DNA of 28,052 bases from Oscillospiraceae bacterium (lineage in GTDB: Bacteria; Bacillota; Clostridia; Oscillospirales; Ruminococcaceae), in NCBI GenBank assembly GCA_016303195.1, contig JAEDMD010000003.1, positions 1 through 28,052 of the forward strand, written 5' to 3'. A model generated the notes under the pieces. It saw only the letters and a program-made list of their open reading frames with translations, was not told where the DNA came from and did not search any database. Below are positions 8,185 to 16,194 of this stretch, one piece after another (the first letter of the stretch is position 1; each line of letters opens with the position of its first letter). The position numbers were made by a program, and so were the translations under genes.

Positions 8185-8898
8185 ATGGATAATGTTCAGC
8201 AGCTTGCGGATATCGTTAAAAATTCACAGAGAATAGTTTTTTTCGGCGGCGCAGGTGTATCCACAGAAAGCGGCATCCCCGATTTCAGAAGCGTTGATGG
8301 ACTGTATAATCAGCAGTGGGACTATCCTCCCGAAACTATCCTCAGTCATACCTTTTTCATGGACAAGACCGAGGAATTCTACCGCTTTTACAGGGCGAAG
8401 ATGATATGCAGGGGCGCAAAGCCCAATGCCGCTCATCTGAAACTTGCCGAGCTTGAAAAGCAGGGAAAGCTGACTGCCGTTGTGACCCAGAATATCGACG
8501 GTCTCCATCAGGCGGCAGGCAGTAAGAATGTTTATGAGCTTCACGGAAGCGTCCTCAGAAATTACTGCATGAAGTGTCACAAATTCTTCGATGCTGACTA
8601 TATCGCCGACTCAGAGGGAGTTCCTCATTGTGACTGCGGAGGCATAATAAAGCCCGATGTGGTACTCTATGAGGAGGGACTTGACAATGATGTGGTAAAC
8701 GGCGCTGTAAAGGCAATATCCGAGGCTGATACTCTCATTATCGGCGGAACTTCTCTCAACGTCTATCCTGCCGCAGGACTTATACGCTATTTCCGTGGCA
8801 GCAACCTTGTAATTATCAATATGTCGCCAACTCAGATGGATAAAAATGCCGACCTGCTCATCTGCGATAAGATAGGCAGTGTGTTCTCGAAAATATGA
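8185..8898 (+). CDS. cobB: NAD-dependent protein deacylase (sirtuin)
   Basis: Removes acyl groups from protein lysines using NAD+. The 237 residues show the NAD motif GAGVSTESGIPDFRS (22-36), TQNIDGLHQAAG (101-112), catalytic His120 in ELHGS, and the zinc ligands C128, C131, C149 and C151 (CxxC then CxC). The NAD-binding GGTSLNVYPAAGLI (187-200) is also intact. FYRFYRAK at 65-72 lacks the Tyr-x-x-Arg pattern of desuccinylase sirtuins and resembles the class U form, so deacetylation is the likeliest activity. The gene is nested in the nth operon. The symbol is given by family, not by proven orthology. Confidence 0.95.
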   Translation: MDNVQQLADIVKNSQRIVFFGGAGVSTESGIPDFRSVDGLYNQQWDYPPETILSHTFFMDKTEEFYRFYRAKMICRGAKPNAAHLKLAELEKQGKLTAVVTQNIDGLHQAAGSKNVYELHGSVLRNYCMKCHKFFDADYIADSEGVPHCDCGGIIKPDVVLYEEGLDNDVVNGAVKAISEADTLIIGGTSLNVYPAAGLIRYFRGSNLVIINMSPTQMDKNADLLICDKIGSVFSKI

Positions 8899-8906
8899 GG
8901 TGAACC

Positions 8907-9623
8907 ATGAAAAGGATAATTCTTATCGGAGCGGCAATGCTCCTGAGCCTTTCCTCATGCTCCAATCCTTTTGCAAAAAAGGCGATAGACGGAACTGAGG
9001 TAGTCAACGAAACTCCCGATGTGCCGAAGAATCCCGACCCGTATGAACCGACCACCGATCCGCCTGCAACTCCCTTGTACGGCGAGGGTGACCGCATAAT
9101 CTGCAAGATAAGGCACTACAACGTTGAGTCGAATGAGAAGTCTGTTCTGGTGTTCTATGCAGATGGCAGGGTGCAGAGCGGAAAGTATATCCAGAATGAG
9201 GGCATCATCGGTGCTGACAATATCCTGAGAAAGAGCGACGGAACGGAGATAAAGGACTTTACGCTCATGGACGATAAATGGATGGATTCCGTACTTTCTT
9301 CCGATGCCGAGGATGATTTTGTTCTGTTCGGTGAGACGAATGATATATGTCAGGCAGAGGAGGTATTCCGTGACGAGATGAAAGCGCTTGCGGACAAGGT
9401 TTCACCCGACAAGGGCTGTACGGGAACTATCGACGGCGATGATGCGGTATCAGACTACTACTATGCGGACGTATGCGCTAAAGACGGCGACGAATGGGTG
9501 CGAGTTCCTGCAATGGTGCAGATAGGAAAAGACAAGCTGATGACCACCGACAAGAATGCCGCCGCCATCGTTGAAAATGCCCTTAACTCCCAAGCCTACA
9601 AGGAATGGAGCATGGTGAACTGA
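8907..9623 (+). CDS. Predicted lipoprotein of unknown function
   Basis: A 238-residue protein with a lipoprotein signal (MKRIILIGAAMLLSLSSC, lipobox LSSC, Cys18), a Pro/Asp/Thr-rich tether at about 30-55, and a globular acidic domain 58-238 with no motif I recognise. GAGGTGA precedes the start by 4-5 bases. It begins 8 bases after the sirtuin stop and ends the operon. The following hairpins are GTAG repeats without a T tract, so no clear terminator was found. Confidence 0.85.
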   Translation: MKRIILIGAAMLLSLSSCSNPFAKKAIDGTEVVNETPDVPKNPDPYEPTTDPPATPLYGEGDRIICKIRHYNVESNEKSVLVFYADGRVQSGKYIQNEGIIGADNILRKSDGTEIKDFTLMDDKWMDSVLSSDAEDDFVLFGETNDICQAEEVFRDEMKALADKVSPDKGCTGTIDGDDAVSDYYYADVCAKDGDEWVRVPAMVQIGKDKLMTTDKNAAAIVENALNSQAYKEWSMVN

Positions 9624-9631
9624 GAATTCAG

Positions 9632-9716
9632 GACAGGCAATGACCGCCCCTACAATGTTCTATCCGCATTTATTCGGTTATCTGAGGACGGCCAAAGGCC
9701 GTCCCTACAATGTGCT
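9632..9716 (-). repeat. Two GTAG hairpin units after the lipoprotein gene
   Basis: In minus orientation lie a typical 54-bp unit (hairpin GGACGGCCAAAGGCCGTCCC with CTAC at about 9703-9706, and flank TTCGGTTATCTGA) and, directly abutting, a diverged hairpin ending in CCGCCCCTAC at 9646-9653 whose other arm reads GACAGGCAATGACC. They occupy the space between the end of the nth operon and the trp promoter. Confidence 0.8.
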
Positions 9717-9769
9717 ATCTGATTTTCAGGAACATATATAATTAAAATAAAAAAATATTTCTTTCCATA

Positions 9770-9798
9770 TTGACAAATTGATTTGACCGTGATAAAAT
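9770..9798 (+). promoter_or_regulatory. Promoter of the trp operon
   Basis: A perfect -35 TTGACA (9770-9775) and -10 TAAAAT (9793-9798) are separated by 17 bases, directly upstream of the T-box leader. It is about 525 bases before trpE. Confidence 0.88.
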
Positions 9799-9804
9799 AA
9801 GCAC

Positions 9805-10175
9805 AATGAAACCGGTGAAGCGGAGATAAAGCTGATGATGCTTCCACAGAGAGCCTGCGGTGATGAGAGTCAGGTGAAAAACAAGTCAGCAAATGGACCG
9901 CCGAGGGTGCAGTCAAACGTGGGTGCGTGAGTGAGAGTTCCGAGGGCTATGGTCTGAGGGACGGAGTTCTGAGGACGGCTGAGCGTGTGTTATTTGTTCA
10001 GTCATCTGTGCGATTTCCTGCGGAGTATTCTGCAACGTAGAGATGTGCGTTAAACGTCAGGAATATGTTAGTATTCTGCAAAGTGCATGGCTAAGTATGC
10101 CATGAATCAAGGTGGTACCACGGATATGTATATTCGTCCTTGACAGACTGAGAATGTCTGTCAGGGACTTTTTTA
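9805..10175 (+). ncRNA. T-box riboswitch, tryptophan-specific
   Basis: Leader RNA that senses uncharged tRNA-Trp and lets transcription read into the trp operon. Stem I can be traced: lower helix GCGG (9820-9823) with CCGC (9898-9901), upper helix GCTGAT (9831-9836) with GTCAGC (9885-9890), and the specifier bulge AAATGGA between them, giving codon UGG (9894-9896) followed by the usual purine. The apical AGAGAG...GGTGATGAGAG elements are at about 9847-9869. The T-box proper is AAGGTGGTACCACGG (10109-10123). Its AAGG can pair with CCTT (10138-10141) to form the antiterminator, in competition with the terminator. Middle stems II/III (about 9905-10105) were not resolved. The base after UGG in the T-box is U (10116). 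Confidence 0.95.
10136..10174 (+). terminator. T-box-controlled terminator of the trp leader
   Basis: A 13-bp stem (10136-10148, GTCCTTGACAGAC, with 10156-10168, GTCTGTCAGGGAC) with one T·G pair, a 7-base loop, and six T residues (10169-10174). The 5' arm overlaps the antiterminator pairing segment, as expected for a transcription-attenuating T-box. Confidence 0.95.
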
Positions 10176-10322
10176 TTTTAATAGGAATTCGAAATTCATA
10201 ATTCGGAATCATTGTGTCAGCTTCGCTGACTGAACTTGATTTTATAATCCGTCCCTGTCAGGGGACACCGCAATTACGCATTACGAATTACGCATTACGA
10301 ATTATCAAAGCGGAGGTGCTTT
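10176..10322 (+). repeat. trpE upstream spacer with AT-rich direct repeats
   Basis: Between the leader terminator and trpE lie a GTCCCTGTCAGGGGACACC hairpin-like block (10250-10270) and two tandem copies of ACGCATTACGAATT (about 10275-10302). A related block, GACAGGGACACCGTAATT followed by CGCATTCCGAATTCCG, precedes trpD at 12854-12896. The segment ends with the trpE ribosome site GGAGGTG at 10313. Confidence 0.7.
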
Positions 10323-11789
10323 ATGAATTTTTTACCCGAATATGACAAGGTGAGGGAAATCGCAGACAGCGGAAAATACGACATTCTTCCCGTTAGCTGT
10401 GAGATACTTTCAGATATCTGTACTCCCATCGAAGCCATGAAAATTCTCAGAAATGTGTCAACTCACTGCTATATGCTGGAGTCTGCTGTCCACAACGAAA
10501 AATGGGGACGCTACACATTCATAGGCTTTGACCCGAAGATACAGCTTACAGCCGCAGGAAATGAACTCATCATCGGTGACGTAACTATTCAGACAGATGA
10601 CCCGTCAATTCAGATACGACAGATACTTTCCAATTACAAAAGCCCGAAATTCAGCTATCTTCCTCCGTTTACAGGCGGATTCGTCGGATATTTCTCCTAT
10701 GATTTTCTTGCATACTCCGAGAAAACTCTCCGCATTGATGTTGATGATACCGAGGAATTCAAGGATGTTGACCTTATGCTTTTCGACAAGGTTATCGCAT
10801 TCGACAACGTGAGACAAAAGCTGATACTCATTGCAAACATGAAGCTGGATGATACGGAAACAGGCTATAACAAGGCAAAGCTGGAGCTTTCACGCATAGC
10901 TGATCTGCTGAGGAACGGAGAGCGTGACCATGACAGCAGCGGACATCTCACAACTGAGGTAACACCGCTTTTCAGCAAGGATGAGTACTGCGCTATGGTC
11001 GAGAAAGCAAAGCACCACATCCATGAGGGCGATATCTTCCAGATAGTCCTCTCAAACCGCCTGAGCGCAGGATTTGAGGGAAGTCTCCTTGATACCTACC
11101 GTGTGCTGAGAACTATCAACCCATCACCGTATATGTTCTATTTTTCGGGAACTGACGTTGAGATAGCAGGTGCATCTCCTGAGACACTTGTGAAGCTGGA
11201 GGACGGTATTCTCCATACATTTCCCCTTGCAGGAACTCGTCCACGTGGCAAGACCGAGAAAGAGGACAAGGAGCTTGAAGCAGGACTTCTCGCCGATGAG
11301 AAAGAGCTTGCGGAACATAATATGCTCGTTGATCTGGGACGAAACGACCTCGGCAAGATAAGCAAATTCGGCACAGTTGAAGTTGAGAAGCTCCACAGCA
11401 TCGAGCGCTATTCCCATGTAATGCATATCGGTTCGACAGTCCGTGGAGAGATACGTGATGAGTTCGACGGACTTGACACAGTGAGCGCAGTTCTTCCGGC
11501 GGGTACACTTTCGGGCGCACCGAAGATAAGAGCCTGCCAGCTTATAGCAGAGCTGGAAAACAACAAGCGAGGAATTTATGGCGGCGCTATCGGATACATC
11601 GACTTTACGGGAAATCTTGACACCTGCATAGCCATCCGTATCGCATACAAGAAAAACGGCAAGGTATTCGTCAGAAGCGGCGCAGGCATCGTAGCTGATT
11701 CAGTTCCCGAAAAGGAGCATCAGGAGTGCCTGAACAAAGCGGCGGCAGTTATAAATGCCCTGAAACTTGCAGAGGAGGCGGACGCATGA
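10323..11789 (+). CDS. trpE: Anthranilate synthase component I
   Basis: Converts chorismate and ammonia (supplied by TrpG) to anthranilate, the committed step of tryptophan synthesis. The 488 residues comprise the N-terminal regulatory domain, with the feedback-site region MLESAVHNEKWGRYTFIG (51-68; Leu and Ser of the classical LLES...S motif are here Met and Thr), and a C-terminal chorismate-binding domain with GASPETLVKLEDG, PLAGTRPRG, DLGRNDLGKI and the hallmark PAGTLSGAPKIRA at about 390-402. GGAGGTG lies 5 bases before the ATG. The stop overlaps the trpG start (ATGA), implying coupled translation of the two subunits. Confidence 0.97.
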   Translation: MNFLPEYDKVREIADSGKYDILPVSCEILSDICTPIEAMKILRNVSTHCYMLESAVHNEKWGRYTFIGFDPKIQLTAAGNELIIGDVTIQTDDPSIQIRQILSNYKSPKFSYLPPFTGGFVGYFSYDFLAYSEKTLRIDVDDTEEFKDVDLMLFDKVIAFDNVRQKLILIANMKLDDTETGYNKAKLELSRIADLLRNGERDHDSSGHLTTEVTPLFSKDEYCAMVEKAKHHIHEGDIFQIVLSNRLSAGFEGSLLDTYRVLRTINPSPYMFYFSGTDVEIAGASPETLVKLEDGILHTFPLAGTRPRGKTEKEDKELEAGLLADEKELAEHNMLVDLGRNDLGKISKFGTVEVEKLHSIERYSHVMHIGSTVRGEIRDEFDGLDTVSAVLPAGTLSGAPKIRACQLIAELENNKRGIYGGAIGYIDFTGNLDTCIAIRIAYKKNGKVFVRSGAGIVADSVPEKEHQECLNKAAAVINALKLAEEADA

Positions 11790-12355
11790 TACTTCTCATA
11801 GATAATTACGACAGCTTTTCATACAACCTTTACCAGATGATAGGGGCTATTGAGCCGAACATCAAGGTGATTCGCAATGATGAAATGACTATTAAGCAGA
11901 TAGAAAAACTAAGACCTGACCGCATTATTTTATCTCCAGGCCCAGGCAGACCTGAGGACGCAGGAATAATTATAGAAGCGGCAAAGACGGTGTGTCAGAA
12001 GATACCAACACTTGGTGTTTGTCTCGGACATCAGGCAATATGTGCGGCATACGGCGCAACGGTCACATACGCAAAGAAGCTGATGCACGGCAAGCAGTCG
12101 GTGATAAAGTTCATGAATGACAGTCCAATATTCAAGGGCATAGACGAGGGCGCACCTGTTGCCAGATATCATTCACTTGCGGCAGACGCATCAACTATCC
12201 CCGATTGCTTCGAGGTAACGGCGGTAGCGGACGACGGTGAGATAATGGCGGTACAGCATAAGAAATACCCCATCTACGGAGTGCAGTTCCATCCCGAATC
12301 CATCATGACCCCCGACGGACACATAATGCTCCGCAACTTCATTACTACGTTATGA
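11786..12355 (+). CDS. trpG: Anthranilate synthase glutamine amidotransferase
   Basis: Class I glutamine amidotransferase that supplies ammonia to TrpE. The 189-residue protein has the nucleophile Cys79 in GVCLGHQ, and His169/Glu171 in VQFHPES, plus the oxyanion PGPGRP (51-56). The start at 11786 is set by AGAGGAGG at 11771-11778 and the 4-base overlap with trpE; an upstream in-frame ATG inside trpE would add 20 unrelated residues. It is a stand-alone TrpG, not fused to TrpD. No separate pabA is seen here, so a shared role in folate synthesis cannot be judged. About 560 bases of repeats follow before trpD. Confidence 0.97.
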   Translation: MILLIDNYDSFSYNLYQMIGAIEPNIKVIRNDEMTIKQIEKLRPDRIILSPGPGRPEDAGIIIEAAKTVCQKIPTLGVCLGHQAICAAYGATVTYAKKLMHGKQSVIKFMNDSPIFKGIDEGAPVARYHSLAADASTIPDCFEVTAVADDGEIMAVQHKKYPIYGVQFHPESIMTPDGHIMLRNFITTL

Positions 12356-12356
12356 A

Positions 12357-12919
12357 GTTCAGAAATCAGAAAGCAGAAAGCAGAAAGCAGAAATCAGTAG
12401 GGAACGCCGCCCTCGGCGTTCCACGGTGAACCTATGATATTTGCCGTTCATGATAATGACGTTGAATCTGAGCGAGTTCAGAAATCAGAAAGCAGAATTG
12501 TAGCCCACACCATAGGTAACGTTAACCAATTTGTAGGGACGGCCATTGGCCGTCCTCAGGAATACAACCAAATGTGATGAACCGATTGTAGGGAACGGCG
12601 CCCTCGCCGTTCCACACCCAAATGTAACATAAACCAATGTGTAGGGGCTGGCGTCCCCGACAGCCCACACCATAGGCAACGTTAACCAATTTGTAGGGAC
12701 GGCCATTGGCCGTCCTCAGGAATACAATCCAATGTTCTATCCGTATTTGTTCGGTTATCCGAGGACGGCCAAAGGCCGCCCCTACAATATTTATTATGTT
12801 TGTTCGGTTTATTGGCGGACGGCCAATGGCCGTCCCTACAAATTATCTGTTCCGACAGGGACACCGTAATTCTGAATTCCGCATTCCGAATTCCGAATTA
12901 AATTACAGGAGGAATAAAA
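12357..12919 (+). repeat. trpG-trpD spacer: heptad repeats plus seven GTAG hairpins
   Basis: No gene is seen in these 563 bases. A run of 7-mers (CAGAAAT/CAGAAAG) at 12360-12397 runs straight into a hairpin GTAGGGAACGCCGCCCTCGG (12397). A second short heptad run at 12480-12497 ends in a GTAG stub at 12500 that lacks its hairpin. Further hairpins start at 12533, 12588, 12641 and 12693 (plus) and end at 12785 and 12839 (minus), joined by fixed linkers such as CACCATAGGTAACGTTAACC and CACACCCAAATGTAACATAA. The same linkers and order recur in the trpD-trpC spacer. The block ends with AT-rich repeats related to those before trpE and the trpD ribosome site CAGGAGG. Confidence 0.9.
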
Positions 12920-13936
12920 ATGATAAAGGAAGCAATAGAAAAGATCGTAAACAAGGAAGACCTCACATACGATGAGGCATACACAGTCATTTCGGAGATA
13001 ATGTCGGGACAGACCACACCTACACAGAATGCGGCATTTCTGGCGGCTCTCTCCACAAAAAGCACCAAAGCCGAGACTATCGACGAGATAACAGGATGTG
13101 CCGCCGCTATGCGTGATGCGGCTACTAAAGTCGAGCATGATATGAAAGTTCTGGAGATAGTCGGCACAGGCGGAGACAACGCTCACAGCTTCAATATTTC
13201 AACTACTTCCGCATTCAGCATTGCAGCCGCAGGTATCAAAGTCGCTAAGCATGGCAACCGTGCCGCATCTTCACTCAGCGGTACAGCTGACTGTCTGGAA
13301 GCCCTCGGCGCTAATATCAGCCTTGAACCCGAAAAATGCGTGGAACTGCTGAAAAATGTGGGATTCTGTTTCTTCTTCGCTCAGAAATATCACACATCCA
13401 TGAAGTATGTCGGCCCTATCAGAAAAGAACTTGGATTCCGTACCGTGTTCAACATCCTCGGTCCTCTTACCAATCCTGCAAGCCCTCAGATGCACCTGCT
13501 CGGTGTCTATGACAGAGTTCTCCTTGAACCCGTGGCTGAGGTTCTCATGAAGCTGGGTTCTGAGCGTGGAATGGTAGTTTTCGGCACTGACAAGCTGGAT
13601 GAGATATCCACAAGCGCCCCAACTGCTGTATGCGAATACAAGGACGGCTGGATGAAGACCTATACCATCACTCCCGAACAGTTCGGTTTCGAGAGATGCA
13701 CTAAGGATGACCTTATCGGCGGCACACCGCAGGAAAATGCAGATATCACAAGAGGTATCCTCAGCGGTGACATAAAGGGACACAAGAGAAATGCTGTCCT
13801 CATGAATGCAGGTGCGGCAATATACATCGGCGGAAAGGCTGAGACAATGGCAGACGGAATCGCTCTCGCCGCTGAACTCATCGACAACGGCAAGGCTCTT
13901 GAAACCCTCGATAAATTTGTTCAGTCAAGCCGCTGA
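12920..13936 (+). CDS. trpD: Anthranilate phosphoribosyltransferase
   Basis: Transfers phosphoribose from PRPP to anthranilate. The 338 residues contain the PRPP-binding GTGGD (82-86), the KHGNRAASS loop (110-118) that binds anthranilate and PRPP, and the magnesium-binding pair D227-E228 in DKLDEIS. After KHGNRAASS the residue is Leu119, where many homologues carry a Lys (SSKSG or GKSG). Length is typical. AGGAGG is 8 bases before the ATG. The gene stands between two long repeat blocks but keeps the canonical operon order. Confidence 0.96.
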   Translation: MIKEAIEKIVNKEDLTYDEAYTVISEIMSGQTTPTQNAAFLAALSTKSTKAETIDEITGCAAAMRDAATKVEHDMKVLEIVGTGGDNAHSFNISTTSAFSIAAAGIKVAKHGNRAASSLSGTADCLEALGANISLEPEKCVELLKNVGFCFFFAQKYHTSMKYVGPIRKELGFRTVFNILGPLTNPASPQMHLLGVYDRVLLEPVAEVLMKLGSERGMVVFGTDKLDEISTSAPTAVCEYKDGWMKTYTITPEQFGFERCTKDDLIGGTPQENADITRGILSGDIKGHKRNAVLMNAGAAIYIGGKAETMADGIALAAELIDNGKALETLDKFVQSSR

Positions 13937-14795
13937 GCGAGCGACGGCGCAACCACGTGCGGAGAGCCTCCGCTGGCAACCACGATTCGCTCGTAAACTC
14001 GCTTACTCTGTACGTTTATCATAATCTGCTTTCGCTCGTCGGCACTTCTTGTTGTGTATGGGCAAACGTACAATTTGTAGGGGCGGCCTTTGGCCGTCCT
14101 CGGATAACCGAACAAATGCGGACAGAACATTGTAGGGGCGGCCTTTGGCCGTCCTCCAATAAACCAATGATGTCCGCTGTTCACCCTATAAGTACATGAG
14201 CAGTGAGCAGTGAATTGAATGTAAATATATATTTTTATTTAACAAATCAAATCCATCCAGACCTGATTATTGAATAAATTATAATTTCGTTGTCCTTGTC
14301 GGGACAGATTAATTGTAGGGGCTGGCGTCCCCGACAGCCCACACCATAGGTAACGTTAACCAATTTGTAGGGACGGCCATTGGCCGTCCTCAGGAATACA
14401 ACCAAATGTGATGAACCAATGTGTAGGGAATGGCGTCCTCGCCGTTCCACACCCAAATGTAACATAAACATCTACAATGGAACGCCGGGTGATTCCCCAC
14501 AGTGTGGGGAAATGTCACGCAGTGACAAAGGGGCTGGGCACGTGTCAAGTGCGGCGTTCCCTACAAGAAGAAAAACGAAAGGACGGCCAAAGGCCGCCCC
14601 TACAATGGGTTTATTATGTTTGTTCGGTTTATTGGCGGACGGCCAATGGCCGTCCCTACAATGTTCTATCCGCATTTGCTGGGTTATCCGAGGATGCCAG
14701 CCCCTACAAATTCAAAGCACTGCTGACTGCTCATGGTGTTAAGGGTGAGCAGTCAGCACCACGGAAATAAATATTAAATTGAAAGGAACACAACC
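13937..14795 (+). repeat. trpD-trpC spacer: 0.86 kb of hairpin repeats
   Basis: The longest gene-free stretch of the window. It starts with a GCGGAGAGCCTCCGC hairpin (13960-13974) flanked by direct repeats GCAACCACG, and an 8-bp inverted repeat GTACGTTT/AAACGTAC (14010-14017, 14064-14071). GTAG hairpins start at 14077, 14132, 14314, 14367 and 14423 (plus) and end at 14603, 14658 and 14706 (minus). A composite element lies at 14472-14564. Segment 14314-14470 repeats the hairpins and linkers of 12500-12670. Segment 14581-14660 repeats 12762-12840 almost exactly. The last 85 bases before trpC contain an imperfect GCTGACTGCTCA/TGAGCAGTCAGC hairpin (14721-14732, 14745-14756). Confidence 0.9.
14472..14564 (-). 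repeat. Composite repeat: palindromic module inside a GTAG hairpin
   Basis: Read on the minus strand, GTAGGGAACGCCGC (14564-14551) opens a hairpin whose other arm GGCGTTCC lies at 14486-14479. The loop holds about 65 bases with the palindrome CCCCACACTGTGGGG and a GTCACTGCGTGAC stem. These two sub-palindromes in this order are the core of the module found in the MITE-like elements at 19512-19841 and 27833-28052, here diverged at several positions. Confidence 0.75.
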
Positions 14796-15572
14796 ATGAC
14801 CATTCTTGACAAACTTGCCGACCATGCAAGAGAACGTGTGGCGGAGGCTGAGAAAATACATCCCCTTGATGAGATAAAGGCTAAGGCGCTGGCATTGCCG
14901 AAAGGGGAGTTTGAATTTGAAAAGGCTCTCCGCAAGGATGATATCGCTTTCATCTGCGAGTGCAAAAAGGCTTCGCCGTCAAAAGGCATTATCGCTGAGG
15001 ATTTCCCTTATCTGCAAATTGCACAGGAATATGAAAAGGCAGGTGCGGACTGCATTTCCGTCCTTACTGAGCCGAAGTGGTTTCTGGGAAGCAGTGACTA
15101 CCTCCGTGAGATAGCCGAAAAGGTAAGTATCCCATGTATCCGCAAGGATTTCACCGTTGACAGCTATATGATATATGAAGCAAAGATACTGGGCGCAAAG
15201 GCGGTACTGCTCATATGCTCCATCCTCACAGAAGCGCAGATAAAGGAATATATCGCCATCTGCGACGAACTTGGAATGTCCGCACTGGTTGAAGCCCATG
15301 ACGAAAAAGAGGTAGCTATGGCAGTCAGATGCGGTGCAAGGCTCATCGGCGTGAACAACCGCAACCTGAAGGATTTCACCGTTGATACATCCAACAGCAG
15401 ACGCATGAGAGAGTTTGTCCCCGATGATATCATATTCGTTTCCGAGAGCGGTGTGAAAAATGCCGAGGATATCGCTCTGCTCCGCAAGTCGGGAACAAAC
15501 GCTGTCCTCATCGGCGAGACTCTCATGAAAGCCGAAGATAAGACGGAGAAGCTAAAGGAGTTAAAGGGCTGA
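14796..15572 (+). CDS. trpC: Indole-3-glycerol phosphate synthase
   Basis: Closes the indole ring of carboxyphenylaminodeoxyribulose phosphate to indole-3-glycerol phosphate. It is a 258-residue TIM barrel with the strand-1 motif ECKKASPSKG (55-64, providing E55 and the catalytic-acid Lys57), the phosphate/substrate segment CISVLTEPKWFLGS, the IRKDF motif with its essential Lys, the GVNNRNL strand, and the phosphate-binding SESG and LIGETLM ends. It is monofunctional, with trpF separate 1 base downstream. GAAAGGAA lies 8-9 bases before the ATG, within the short unique stretch after the repeat block. Confidence 0.97.
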   Translation: MTILDKLADHARERVAEAEKIHPLDEIKAKALALPKGEFEFEKALRKDDIAFICECKKASPSKGIIAEDFPYLQIAQEYEKAGADCISVLTEPKWFLGSSDYLREIAEKVSIPCIRKDFTVDSYMIYEAKILGAKAVLLICSILTEAQIKEYIAICDELGMSALVEAHDEKEVAMAVRCGARLIGVNNRNLKDFTVDTSNSRRMREFVPDDIIFVSESGVKNAEDIALLRKSGTNAVLIGETLMKAEDKTEKLKELKG

Positions 15573-15573
15573 T

Positions 15574-16194
15574 ATGAGAACACTGATAAAAATGTGCGGT
15601 ATGCGTACATTGGATGAGATGGTCTGGATATGGCGGATAATGCCCGAATATGTGGGATTCGTCTTTGCTGAAAAAAGTAAAAGATACATCTCTCCCCAAC
15701 AGGCTCGCATACTCTCAGACGGACTTGACGAGAAGATAACTCCCGTAGGTGTATTTGTGAACAGTTCTTTTGACGAGATAACGGACATCTACAAGGCAGG
15801 CACGATAAAAATTGCTCAGCTCCACGGCAATGAACCCGATGAACTTATACTCCGATTGCAGGACGCAGGCATAAACGTGATACGTGCCTTTCAGGTGAAG
15901 TCTGAGGCTGACATCGAAAAAGCTGAAAACTCTCCTGCCGATCTCGTTCTTCTTGATTCGGGAAAGGGAAGCGGTGAGACTTTCGACTGGTCGCTGATAA
16001 AGCAGATGAGCCGTCCCTATTTCCTCGCAGGAGGACTTGACCCCAAAAACGTCAGACAAGCCATCGAACAGCTTCACCCATTTGCCGTTGACGTAAGCTC
16101 AGGCATTGAGACTGACGGTGTGAAGGATCGCAACAAGATGATGGAATTTGCCTACGCTGTAAGAAGCAATCAGAAAGCAGAAAGCAGAAAGTAG
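15574..16194 (+). CDS. trpF: Phosphoribosylanthranilate isomerase
   Basis: Amadori isomerase converting phosphoribosylanthranilate to the ribulose form used by TrpC. It is a 206-residue TIM barrel with the catalytic Cys8 in KMCG, catalytic Asp128 in LLDSGKGSGE, and the phosphate-binding AGGLDPKNV and DVSSGIETDGVKD motifs. The start is 1 base after the trpC stop. The domain ends near MMEFAYAVRS; the last eight residues (NQKAESRK) are translated from a run of 7-base repeats CAGAAAG, and the stop TAG itself lies in a heptad with C changed to T. The tail therefore looks like repeat-derived read-through rather than conserved protein. Confidence 0.96.
   Translation: MRTLIKMCGMRTLDEMVWIWRIMPEYVGFVFAEKSKRYISPQQARILSDGLDEKITPVGVFVNSSFDEITDIYKAGTIKIAQLHGNEPDELILRLQDAGINVIRAFQVKSEADIEKAENSPADLVLLDSGKGSGETFDWSLIKQMSRPYFLAGGLDPKNVRQAIEQLHPFAVDVSSGIETDGVKDRNKMMEFAYAVRSNQKAESRK

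Noticed and set aside
9624..10322. TRAP or TrpR control of the trp operon
   Set aside because: No series of (G/U)AG triplets with regular spacing nor a TrpR operator was seen; the T-box with UGG specifier explains regulation.
12485..12864. Small frames in the trpG-trpD and trpD-trpC spacers (also 13921-14199, 14247-14770)
   Set aside because: They consist of hairpin and linker repeats, share repeat-derived peptides in several frames and lack ribosome sites.
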